Shown: positions 1 to 5,752, counted from the first letter of the stretch. The stretch: DNA of 6,309 nt from Clostridiales bacterium (GCA_003514865.1 DOON01000094.1:1-6309); one strand, 5' to 3'. Program-made: numbers and translations. Notes: a model not told the origin generated them from the letters alone.

Positions 1-2
1 AG

Positions 3-221
3 GGAAGATTCAAGCTTCTCACTCCTCTTCAAATTCTGGATGAAAACATACTTATGCTTGAAAACATGGAGCTGAATGATTGCATATTCAGGGCGAATCA
101 CGTTTCTAACTATGTTAATCAAGCAGGAACACTGAACAGAGACAGGGACGAGCTGGTGGCCCGACTTAAAAAATTCAGAGACAGCAATAAATTTATCCCG
201 ATGGGGAGCGACAGATTATAA
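3..221 (+). CDS. C-terminal end of a probable radical SAM family protein (5' truncated)
   Basis: An open frame enters from the left edge and ends at a TAA at 219-221, giving the last 72 residues of a longer protein. The visible tail contains LTPLQILDE, then LMLENMELNDCIFRANHVSNY, then GTLNRDRDEL. From memory this resembles the extreme C-terminus of a group of radical SAM proteins whose tail carries a 'cvFRsNHASNYlplkGtLprDkerLl' signature. The catalytic CxxxCxxC cluster would lie upstream, outside the window, so the family call rests on this tail alone and no substrate can be suggested. The other two forward frames are interrupted by stops, which supports this frame as the coding one. It ends seven bases before a hairpin that probably terminates it. 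Confidence 0.6.
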   Translation, partial: GRFKLLTPLQILDENILMLENMELNDCIFRANHVSNYVNQAGTLNRDRDELVARLKKFRDSNKFIPMGSDRL

Positions 222-227
222 AAAAAT

Positions 228-274
228 AAAGACGTTATGGCAATATGGGAATCCATATGTACCATAACGTCTTT
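228..274. terminator. Bidirectional intrinsic terminator between convergent genes
   Basis: A perfect 13-bp stem (228-240 with 262-274, AAAGACGTTATGG and its complement) is topped by a second 6-bp stem (243-248 with 253-258) and a GAAT loop. On the - strand the stem runs into an ATTTTTTAT tail, so it is a strong terminator for the exporter gene, whose stop codon is only five bases away. On the + strand the T-run is shorter (TTTT then GTGCTT), but it sits just after the stop of the left-edge gene and can serve that too. Confidence 0.85.
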
Positions 275-279
275 TGTGC

Positions 280-891
280 TTATAATGTCTGAAAGAAGCT
301 TATTCCCAGCCTGATTCCGTAGTATATGATGATGAGACCGCAGATGATGTTTATTATTTTCAGTATTTTCTCGCTGAACGCCTTTTTAAATATGCTGACA
401 ACTGTTCCAAGGGACAGGAACCACGTGGCGGAAGCCAATGCGGAACCCATTATGAAATATTTCGCCATGTCTGCTGGAAGCGATGCACGAAAGCCTCCAA
501 ACAGCATTGTTCCGTCAATCAGCGCCTGCGGATTCGCCCAAGTCACGAGGAAGCATGAAAGTACGACCTGTATAAGTGTTTTCTTTGTTTCAACCGTTTT
601 ATCTAGCTTAGGAGCAGAGCGTATGAGGCCTATGCCTATCCATATTATGGCGGCTGAGCCCAGTCCCAGAAGCAGCACCTTTACCAGAGGAACAGCTTCA
701 ATAAGCGCACCCATCCCGAAAAAGCATGCAAGTGCCAGTGAGATATCGAAGAAAATTGTAATTAGCGCAACCATGTATAGGCGTGACCTGCGTTGTGTCA
801 TCGCCGTGTTAATCACATACATATTTTGCATGCCTATTGGAGCAACGTATGCAATTCCAATAGTGAATCCTTTAATTAGTGTTTCAATCAT
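280..891 (-). CDS. LysE/ArgO-family amino-acid exporter
   Basis: A 203-residue integral membrane protein of the LysE superfamily, which exports basic or other amino acids from the cytoplasm using the membrane potential or ion gradients. About six hydrophobic segments are visible (roughly residues 4-28, 40-62, 69-91, 106-128, 143-167 and 174-198). The family signature near the N-terminus reads APIGMQN (17-23), matching the GPQN-type motif of LysE and ArgO. An NP-containing motif NPQALID (120-126) matches the second conserved motif, and Asp49 lies in the second segment. The length is normal for the family. The ATG at 889-891 is preceded by GAGGT four bases upstream, and a near-consensus promoter lies just beyond. 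The gene appears monocistronic. The substrate cannot be read from the sequence; lysine or arginine is the family default. No LysG/ArgP-type regulator gene is adjacent. Confidence 0.9.
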   Translation of the reverse strand: MIETLIKGFTIGIAYVAPIGMQNMYVINTAMTQRRSRLYMVALITIFFDISLALACFFGMGALIEAVPLVKVLLLGLGSAAIIWIGIGLIRSAPKLDKTVETKKTLIQVVLSCFLVTWANPQALIDGTMLFGGFRASLPADMAKYFIMGSALASATWFLSLGTVVSIFKKAFSEKILKIINIICGLIIIYYGIRLGISFFQTL

Positions 892-926
892 AATAACCTC
901 ACAAATAAATTTTTTCGCCTGATAAA

Positions 927-955
927 ATCATATAGATTAAGGGTGCCTTTGTCAA
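927..955 (-). promoter_or_regulatory. Sigma-A type promoter of the LysE-family exporter gene
   Basis: Read on the - strand, a perfect TTGACA -35 box (950-955) is followed by a 17-base spacer and a TATGAT -10 box (927-932). Transcription would begin near 920, about 30 bases before the ATG. The near-perfect match suggests strong basal transcription unless a repressor or activator acts here. Confidence 0.85.
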
Positions 956-962
956 TACTCTG

Positions 963-990
963 TTGACTCTTCATGCTGCCGTGTTATAAT
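963..990 (+). promoter_or_regulatory. Sigma-A type extended -10 promoter of the rsuA operon
   Basis: TTGACT (963-968) is followed by a 16-base spacer and a perfect TATAAT (985-990). The -10 box is preceded by TGT, giving the extended TGnTATAAT form. Transcription would start near 997, about 20 bases before the rsuA ATG. No other convincing promoter is visible in the short gaps of the operon, so this one probably drives all five genes to 3937. Confidence 0.85.
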
Positions 991-1017
991 ACAATAAATA
1001 AAACATGAGAGGTACCA

Positions 1018-1734
1018 ATGAAAATAAGAATTGACAAAATGCTGTCGGGCGTGGGACTTGGGTCAAGAAAGGAAATTAAGCAGGATGCCAGAAAAGGAAA
1101 TGTAAAGATTAACGGCATCGTAGAAAAAGACAGCTCAAAAATTGTTGATACAGATACAGATGAAGTGAAATATAAAAATGAAACAGTCAAGTATGTGCAG
1201 CACATCTATCTGATGATGAACAAACCGGCAGGCGTGGTTTCAGCCACGGAAGATAATTATGACCGTACGGTTGTGGATTTATTGAAGGAGGAAGACAGAT
1301 TTTATGCTCCGTTCCCGGTAGGAAGGCTTGACAAAGATACGGAAGGACTGCTCTTGCTTACAAATGACGGCCAGCTGACCCACAATCTTCTTTCACCTAA
1401 AAAGCACGTTGATAAACTTTATTATGCCGAGGTGGAGGAAGAGGTTACCGAGGAGGATGTCAAGGCTTTTCAGGAAGGAATATTGCTGACAAATGAAAAC
1501 TATAAAACACTTCCGGCTAAGCTCGAAATAATAGAAGCGGGATATCCTTCAAAATGCCTGGTGACGATTAAGGAAGGAAAGTTCCACCAGGTAAAAAGAA
1601 TGTTTAATGCTGTAAATAATGAGGTAATATATCTGAAGAGAATATCAATGGGGCCAATAAAGCTTGACGATAAGCTGGAGCTCGGAGAATACAGGCACCT
1701 GACCGTGGAGGAACTGGAGCTTCTGGCGGATTAG
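1018..1734 (+). CDS. rsuA: RsuA-family 16S rRNA pseudouridine synthase
   Basis: A 238-residue enzyme that converts a specific uridine in rRNA (U516 of 16S rRNA in the E. coli numbering of RsuA) to pseudouridine during small-subunit assembly in the cytoplasm. Residues 1-60 form an S4 RNA-binding domain beginning IRIDKMLSGVGLGSRKE. The catalytic domain follows, opening with YLMMNKPAGVVS. The catalytic aspartate is Asp105 in the GRLDKDTEGLLLLTNDG motif (102-118). The later KFHQVKRMF and LGEYRHLT motifs resemble RsuA more than RluB or RluE, as does the overall length. The start ATG has GAGAGGT just upstream and lies about 20 bases after the predicted transcription start. It is the first gene of the operon, 29 bases before the next. 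Which uridine is modified is inferred from the family only. Confidence 0.9.
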   Translation: MKIRIDKMLSGVGLGSRKEIKQDARKGNVKINGIVEKDSSKIVDTDTDEVKYKNETVKYVQHIYLMMNKPAGVVSATEDNYDRTVVDLLKEEDRFYAPFPVGRLDKDTEGLLLLTNDGQLTHNLLSPKKHVDKLYYAEVEEEVTEEDVKAFQEGILLTNENYKTLPAKLEIIEAGYPSKCLVTIKEGKFHQVKRMFNAVNNEVIYLKRISMGPIKLDDKLELGEYRHLTVEELELLAD

Positions 1735-1763
1735 GCCTGAGGCAAGGTGAAAGGGGGGAAATT

Positions 1764-2552
1764 ATGAGAATAGGAATGCCTGCACTTGTAGAATACAACA
1801 CATTGGACCAGCTCATAGATTTGTGCATGGAGTTGAAGCTGGACTTTATAGAGCTCAACATGAATCTACCATATAATTTCATAGGAAAATTAAATCCCGG
1901 GCTGTTGAAAAAAACAACGGAGGAAACGGGAATAGAATTCACCATGCATATGCCTGATGAAGCTGATTTAGGTGTCTTTTATGAAAGCGTGAGAAGAGGA
2001 TATGAGGAGCTGTTTTCAGAAACCATTGAATGGGCGGGACTTGCAGGGATAAGTCTTTTGAACATGCATGTAATTGAGGGAGCGAAAATGACTCTCCCTG
2101 ATAAAAAGGTGTATATTTATCAGGAATATTCCCGTGAGTTTAAAAATAATTTCATTAAATCTATAAAAACACTTTCTGAAAAGGCAGTGAAGAGCAATGT
2201 GGCTCTTGCCGTGGAAAACAGCGCCAATTTTGGAAAGGCATATATTCAGGATGCGTTGAATGAAGCAGTCTTGTACCCCAATGTGGGACTTACATGGGAT
2301 ACAGGACATGATGCAGTCAGCGGGTTCACGGACCGTGAATTTCTTATGATTCATGAAAAAGATATTGTTCATATGCATGTCCATGATGTCATAGGGAAAA
2401 AGGACCATCAGATTTTGTTCAGAGGGGACCTAGATATAGGGCCTTTGATCGAATTTGCAGGAAATAAAAATATTGGTATTCTGGCAGAAGTAAAAACTGC
2501 CGAGGCACTGAAGGAATCCATATATGAATTGAGAACAAGGAAATTAATTTAG
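1764..2552 (+). CDS. Sugar phosphate isomerase/epimerase-like TIM-barrel protein
   Basis: A 262-residue protein of the xylose-isomerase-like TIM barrel superfamily (AP endonuclease family 2). Members bind a divalent metal and isomerise or epimerise sugars or related small molecules, or process abasic DNA. Candidate metal ligands are spaced as in the epimerase branch: Glu151 (ALAVEN), Asp179 and His182 (TWDTGHD), His205 or His207 (HMHVHD) and Glu242 (LAEVK). Glu30 (FIELNM), His62 (TMHMP) and His102 (NMHV) line the barrel strands in the usual order. There is no signal peptide, so it should be cytoplasmic. A strong AGGGGGG site lies five bases before the ATG. The substrate cannot be named. Neighbouring genes give no sugar pathway, so even epimerase versus another activity is open. 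Confidence 0.8.
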   Translation: MRIGMPALVEYNTLDQLIDLCMELKLDFIELNMNLPYNFIGKLNPGLLKKTTEETGIEFTMHMPDEADLGVFYESVRRGYEELFSETIEWAGLAGISLLNMHVIEGAKMTLPDKKVYIYQEYSREFKNNFIKSIKTLSEKAVKSNVALAVENSANFGKAYIQDALNEAVLYPNVGLTWDTGHDAVSGFTDREFLMIHEKDIVHMHVHDVIGKKDHQILFRGDLDIGPLIEFAGNKNIGILAEVKTAEALKESIYELRTRKLI

Positions 2553-2560
2553 CGTGATGC

Positions 2561-2568
2561 GGGGAGGA
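2561..2568 (+). promoter_or_regulatory. Ribosome binding site that selects the TTG start of the ribonuclease gene
   Basis: GGGGAGGA lies between two sets of possible start codons. It is correctly placed (about four to five bases) for the TTG at 2572, but lies downstream of the in-frame GTG at 2554 and ATG at 2557, which have no good site of their own. It therefore argues for TTG as the true start. Confidence 0.75.
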
Positions 2569-2571
2569 ATT

Positions 2572-3042
2572 TTGAAGAAAAAAATATTTAGCCTACTCCT
2601 GATTGTGATATTGACAGCGGCTTTCATTGCGGGATGTATGATGCCGCAGGCTGTTGAAAATAATGAAACAAATGGGGGAGCAGATGAAAAAGAACAAGCA
2701 ATAAATGAGGATGGAAAATATACATCAGCCGAAGAGGTTGCAGTGTACATACGTACTTACGGAAGGCTGCCCTCAAACTTCATAACGAAAAAAGAAGCCA
2801 TGGCTCTGGGATGGAACAGCGAAAAGGGAAATTTGTGGGATGTGACAGACAGGATGAGCATAGGCGGTGATTCCTTCGGAAACAGGGAGGGCGCTCTTCC
2901 CAAAAAGGAAGGCAGGAAATGGTTTGAATGCGATATAAACTATGAGGGAGGCTACCGGGTGGCAGAAAGAATAGTTTATTCAAATGATGGACTTATCTAC
3001 TACACTAATGACCATTACAAGACATTTGTTCAATTATATTAG
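2572..3042 (+). CDS. Barnase-family guanyl-specific ribonuclease, predicted lipoprotein
   Basis: A 156-residue ribonuclease of the barnase (N1/T1, microbial RNase) family, which cleaves single-stranded RNA 3' of guanosine. Residues 1-21 form a signal peptide (MKKK, then a hydrophobic core), ending in a lipobox IAGC with Cys22 as the lipidated residue. An acidic linker (about 23-50) precedes the nuclease domain (about 51-156). The domain aligns by eye with Bacillus barnase along its length, including LPSNFITKKEA, ALGW, KGNL, SIGGDSFGNREG, ECDINY, AERIVYS and DHYKTF. The active-site residues are all present: Lys73, Arg105, Glu119 (general base), Arg129, Arg133 and His148 (general acid), matching barnase Lys27, Arg59, Glu73, Arg83, Arg87 and His102. 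The TTG start is chosen because of the Shine-Dalgarno site at 2561-2568 and because it gives a normal signal peptide; starts at 2554 or 2557 would add five or six residues. The barstar gene follows directly. The surface location and the biological target are inferred. Confidence 0.93.
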   Translation: MKKKIFSLLLIVILTAAFIAGCMMPQAVENNETNGGADEKEQAINEDGKYTSAEEVAVYIRTYGRLPSNFITKKEAMALGWNSEKGNLWDVTDRMSIGGDSFGNREGALPKKEGRKWFECDINYEGGYRVAERIVYSNDGLIYYTNDHYKTFVQLY

Positions 3043-3051
3043 GAGTAAAAG

Positions 3052-3351
3052 ATGATTGAAATAATTTTAGACGGCAGCAAAATGACTTCAAAAGATGCCG
3101 CACACAAATATATAAAGGAACGCATGAATTTCCCTGAATATTACGGCGAGAATCTGGATGCATTGTGGGATTTAATCAGCACATGGGCAGTTGAAACAAC
3201 AGTTTATTTGTTAAATGAAGAGAAAATGCATGAGAATATGGGAGAATACGGTGAGCTGCTCAAGGGTGTGTTTCAGGAAGCAGCCTACGAAAATGACAAT
3301 ATATGCTTTGTAGTGTCTGAGGACGAAGATAAAACCATGAAAGGAATATGA
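3052..3351 (+). CDS. Barstar-family ribonuclease inhibitor
   Basis: A 99-residue cytoplasmic protein of the barstar family, which blocks the barnase active site and protects the producing cell from nuclease that fails to leave the cytoplasm. The diagnostic stretch FPEYYGENLDALWD (27-40) is nearly identical to that of Bacillus barstar and holds Tyr30, Asp36, Trp39 and Asp40, corresponding to barstar Tyr29, Asp35, Trp38 and Asp39, which plug the nuclease active site. Glu76 in VFQEA matches barstar Glu76. There is no signal peptide. The Shine-Dalgarno site AGGAG (3041-3045) overlaps the stop codon of the ribonuclease gene, and the ATG follows six bases later, so translation of the two is probably coupled, with the inhibitor having the better start codon. 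The tail beyond about residue 90 (DEDKTMKGI) is slightly longer than in Bacillus barstar. Confidence 0.93.
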   Translation: MIEIILDGSKMTSKDAAHKYIKERMNFPEYYGENLDALWDLISTWAVETTVYLLNEEKMHENMGEYGELLKGVFQEAAYENDNICFVVSEDEDKTMKGI

Positions 3352-3352
3352 A

Positions 3353-3937
3353 ATGAAAATAGTTTGCTTGGGAGACAGTCTGACATACGGACTGGGAATA
3401 AGAAGATCAAAGGTGTGGACTAAGCTGTCTCAGGATAAATTAGGTATTGAAATAATAAATGAGGGTATCTCAGGAGATACAACCGGAGGTATGCTCAGCA
3501 GATACAACAGTTCTGTATACGACAGAAGGCCAGAGGCCGTCTTAATAATGGGCGGAGTAAATGACTTCATTGTGGGAGCTGATTTGGGAGTAGTAAAGGC
3601 GAATATGATGGCAATGGCCCACCAGTCGGTCGCAAAATACATAGATCCCATCATAGGCATACCAGCAAAATTTGATGTTGAGAATGTGAGGCAGGACTGG
3701 GCGCAGTTTTCGGATTTCAACGAGGTTGCAAAAAAGCTTGAGGAGTATCAACAGTGGATTAAGCTGTTCTGCAAAACATTTAACTTAAAGTATATTGATT
3801 TTTACTCTGAGATGGGGAATGAAGCTGGGGATGAGCTTAAGAATTTGTACACAGATGGCCTCCATTTCAATGAGAGAGGAAATGAAATTCTTTCGGAAAT
3901 ATTCTGCAGGTCGGTGGAATCCTTCAGGAAGAGATAA
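3353..3937 (+). CDS. SGNH/GDSL-family hydrolase
   Basis: A 194-residue esterase or lipase-like enzyme of the SGNH superfamily. All four conserved blocks are present: GDSL with nucleophile Ser9 (block I), the GISGDTTGGM stretch at 38-47 with its oxyanion glycine (block II), GGVND with Asn70 (block III), and DGLHFN with Asp168 and His171 completing the triad (block V). The size is close to TesA-type arylesterases and acyl-thioesterases. There is no signal peptide: the GDSL block begins at residue 7, so it should act in the cytoplasm. Its ATG is one base after the barstar stop, and AGGA (3342-3345) lies inside the end of barstar, so it is translationally coupled and belongs to the same operon. 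The substrate is unknown; short acyl esters, thioesters or deacetylation of sugars are all possible in the family. Confidence 0.88.
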   Translation: MKIVCLGDSLTYGLGIRRSKVWTKLSQDKLGIEIINEGISGDTTGGMLSRYNSSVYDRRPEAVLIMGGVNDFIVGADLGVVKANMMAMAHQSVAKYIDPIIGIPAKFDVENVRQDWAQFSDFNEVAKKLEEYQQWIKLFCKTFNLKYIDFYSEMGNEAGDELKNLYTDGLHFNERGNEILSEIFCRSVESFRKR

Positions 3938-3941
3938 CATA

Positions 3942-3987
3942 AGGAGCGGCTGGAGGGTATATGTTAAGTTAACCTTCAGCCGCTCTT
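3942..3987. terminator. Bidirectional terminator between the rsuA operon and hom
   Basis: A GC-rich core (3944-3956, GAGCGGCTGGAGG) pairs with 3973-3985, with one G-U pair, and is extended by two more pairs at the base. The loop is 16 bases. On the + strand it is followed by TTATTATTATTT, a workable tail for the operon. On the - strand it starts four bases after the hom stop codon, with a weaker T-run (TTATGTTAT). Confidence 0.88.
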
Positions 3988-3991
3988 ATTA

Positions 3992-5266
3992 TTATTTAAA
4001 GTCTTCAAACATAATAACGCTGTTTACTTCTTTTACAATGCTTAATTTCTTTATTTCCTCAATGGTTGATACAATGCTGCCATGCTCAGACGCACATGTA
4101 ACAACTGTAAGAGAAGCAAGACCGCCGTCTCTTTTTTCCAATGCAGATGAAGCAAGACCTATGTTTTTTGCCGCAAAAGCAGGGGCTATTCTTCCGAGAG
4201 CGCCTGTGGCATCATCTGTTGTAAGGCGTATGTAGTAGGAGGCAAATCCTCTGTTAACAACAGTCAATTTCTTTCTTCCATTTGTTTTCAATTTTGGGAA
4301 ATCACTCTTATTAATAATTGATATTATATCTTCCAATACTGCGCTTCCTGTAGGAAGTGAGCCTGCACCCTTGCCGTACAGCATGAGTTCTCCGACTGCA
4401 TTTCCCTTTAAAAACACAGCGTTAAACTCGTTTTTTACTGTTGCCAGAGGATGTGAAAGAGGTACAAAAGCAGGGTGAACTCTAACCTCAAATTCATCGC
4501 CGGTTTTAACTGCTGAAGCAAGCAGCTTAATGCAGTATCCGTTTTTCTTCGCATAAATCATGTCTTCCTTGGAAATTTTCGTTATTCCCTCTTTTAATAC
4601 ATCTGCAACCTTTATCTTTTGTCCAAAGGCTATATCGGATAAAATAGATATTTTATATACGGCATCATCTCCGTCAACGTCGGATGAGGGGTCTGCTTCG
4701 GCAAAGCCGAGCTCCTGGGCCTGCTTTACAGCCTGCTGGTATTCCAATTCGTTTTCAGACATTTGTGTCAGTATGTAATTTGTTGTACCGTTTATAATAC
4801 CCGTGATTCTTTCAAATTCATTAGCTGAAAGGTTTTCGGAAATAGTGTTTATAACCGGTATGCCTCCTGCCACGCTGGCTTCATACATGAGTCTGACGCC
4901 ATTTTCTGACGCAAGGCTTTCCAGTTCTTCGCCGTGAGTTGCAATGAGTGCCTTGTTGGCGGTAACAACATGCTTTTTGTTTTTGAGGGCAGCCTTTACA
5001 TATTCATATGCCGGATGTATTCCGCCAATGAGCTCAACTAAAATTTCAACATCGCTATCGTTTATTACATCATAGGCATCGGTGGTGTACACGTCATCTG
5101 TCAGTTTAACATTTCTTTTTTTATCCGGATTTTTCACAAGGACCTTGCTCACCTGCAAATTTTTGTTCAGTGCTTCTGATATTTTTGCATTGTTAAATTC
5201 AATAATATTTATCAGACCGGAAGCCACGGTACCCATTCCTAAAATTCCTAATTTCACTTTTTCCAT
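3992..5266 (-). CDS. hom: Homoserine dehydrogenase
   Basis: A 424-residue cytoplasmic enzyme that reduces aspartate-4-semialdehyde to homoserine with NAD(P)H, the branch point toward threonine and methionine. The N-terminal Rossmann domain has the dinucleotide motif GILGMGTVASG (7-17). The catalytic lysine is Lys105 in TANKALIA. The substrate-binding domain shows GIINGTTNYIL (156-166) and the family signature ADPSSDVDGDDAVYK (191-205). A C-terminal ACT domain (about 345-424) is present, which in this family usually carries feedback inhibition by threonine. The length fits the monofunctional enzyme with ACT domain; there is no fused aspartokinase. The ATG is preceded by AGGAGGA with good spacing. 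No other threonine or methionine gene is next to it, and it appears to be transcribed alone. Confidence 0.96.
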   Translation of the reverse strand: MEKVKLGILGMGTVASGLINIIEFNNAKISEALNKNLQVSKVLVKNPDKKRNVKLTDDVYTTDAYDVINDSDVEILVELIGGIHPAYEYVKAALKNKKHVVTANKALIATHGEELESLASENGVRLMYEASVAGGIPVINTISENLSANEFERITGIINGTTNYILTQMSENELEYQQAVKQAQELGFAEADPSSDVDGDDAVYKISILSDIAFGQKIKVADVLKEGITKISKEDMIYAKKNGYCIKLLASAVKTGDEFEVRVHPAFVPLSHPLATVKNEFNAVFLKGNAVGELMLYGKGAGSLPTGSAVLEDIISIINKSDFPKLKTNGRKKLTVVNRGFASYYIRLTTDDATGALGRIAPAFAAKNIGLASSALEKRDGGLASLTVVTCASEHGSIVSTIEEIKKLSIVKEVNSVIMFEDFK

Positions 5267-5326
5267 ATGTTCCTCCTATGTTGTTCTTGATACAAGCACA
5301 TGTGTTTATAAAATAAATACTACATC

Positions 5327-5355
5327 AATATAACACAGCAGAAGCATAAGTTCAA
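5327..5355 (-). promoter_or_regulatory. Predicted sigma-A promoter of hom
   Basis: Read on the - strand, TTGAAC (5350-5355) is followed by 17 bases and TATATT (5327-5332). The predicted transcript would start near 5320 and have a leader of about 54 bases. No T-box, SAM or other riboswitch and no leader-peptide attenuator can be recognised in so short a leader. CACATGTG at 5297-5304 is the only small palindrome in it. Confidence 0.65.
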
Positions 5356-5376
5356 GAATATTTTTCTGATTAAAAT

Positions 5377-5442
5377 AAACCCAAATAAATAGCACCCAAT
5401 TTTCTTTTCAATTCGAAAATCGGGTGCTATTTATTTGGGTTT
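5377..5442 (-). terminator. Long 28-bp-arm hairpin, probable terminator upstream of hom
   Basis: The arms 5377-5404 and 5415-5442 are complementary over 28 bp around a 10-base loop. The outer 21 bp are perfect, and the only non-Watson-Crick position (5398 against 5421) is A-C in a + strand transcript but a G-U pair in a - strand transcript. That asymmetry, and the TTTATTTTAAT that follows on the - strand, suggest it works on - strand RNA. It would stop transcripts coming from the right about 20 bases before the hom -35 box. It is longer and more AT-rich than a typical terminator, so a small inverted-repeat element is the alternative. Confidence 0.6.
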
Positions 5443-5594
5443 TCTATTTCGAAGCCTGTTGGAATCACCTCTTTCTCATCCCTATTCAACTGTTTAGCCG
5501 ATTCATACAAGTCTATTTTTCATTTGCCGATGCTATCCTGCGAGTTGAGCCTTCTATATGCTCCTATTTTCAATATTGCGGCAGTGTATCTTTT
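5427..5594 (-). pseudogene. Possible decayed gene end in the spacer upstream of hom
   Basis: One - strand frame has 54 sense codons interrupted by a single TGA at 5520-5522 and closed by TAG at 5427-5429. Its translation is balanced in composition and looks protein-like: RYTAAILKIGAYRRLN before the TGA, and YESAKQLNRDEKEVIPTGFE after it. Further upstream (5595-5700) this frame is full of stops and the sequence becomes very AT-rich. There is no start codon with a ribosome site. The final stop codon lies within the arm of the hairpin, as expected for a gene end with its terminator. I do not recognise the family. It may equally be chance reading in spacer DNA. Confidence 0.3.
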
Positions 5595-5713
5595 TCAAAT
5601 TACTTATAGATTTTATGCTTCTGTATGTTTCAGTTAACTTAAGTTGTATTATTTATATACCCTCAAGTTTTATCTTTAAACATGAATTACAATAATATTT
5701 AATATTTTGTGAT
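5595..5713. other. AT-rich spacer with no recognisable gene
   Basis: Part of the 485-base gap between hom and the flavin-binding protein gene. This section is strongly AT-rich, has stops in all the frames I followed, and shows only a short palindrome AACTTAAGTT at 5636-5645. No promoter or RNA element is convincing here. Confidence 0.6.
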
Positions 5714-5746
5714 AAACAAAAATCCGGGATTCCCGGATTTTTGTTT
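5714..5746. terminator. Intrinsic terminator of the flavin-binding protein gene
   Basis: A perfect 15-bp stem (5714-5728 with 5732-5746) has a CCGGG/CCCGG core and an ATT loop, flanked by A-run and T-run. On the - strand the core is followed by ATTTTTGTTT, six bases beyond the stop codon of the gene to the right. The symmetry makes it able to work in both directions. Confidence 0.9.
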
Positions 5747-5752
5747 TATGTA

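Noticed and set aside
326..922. Long + strand open frame of 198 codons opposite the exporter gene
   Set aside because: It is the complement of a clear LysE-family gene that has promoter, ribosome site and terminator; its translation is low-complexity and has no ribosome site.
2554..3351. The nuclease and inhibitor genes as part of a polymorphic toxin or contact-dependent inhibition locus
   Set aside because: The nuclease is a short stand-alone protein with its own signal peptide; there is no large delivery protein, repeat domain, WXG/LXG trafficking domain or secretion gene in the window.
3795..4235. + strand open frame spanning the terminator between the hydrolase gene and hom
   Set aside because: It runs across the end of one real gene, a strong terminator and the antisense of another, with no start signal of its own.
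5267..5320. Riboswitch or leader-peptide attenuator controlling hom
   Set aside because: The predicted leader is only about 54 bases and shows no T-box or SAM-type consensus, no Thr/Met-rich short frame and no terminator hairpin; only CACATGTG at 5297-5304.
5424..5609. + strand open frame of 61 codons in the spacer upstream of hom
   Set aside because: It starts inside the hairpin arm, has no ribosome site, and its Phe/Ser-rich translation looks like the complement of ordinary sequence.
5636..5645. Palindrome AACTTAAGTT as an operator
   Set aside because: Ten bases of symmetry in a very AT-rich spacer is expected by chance, and no promoter lies beside it.
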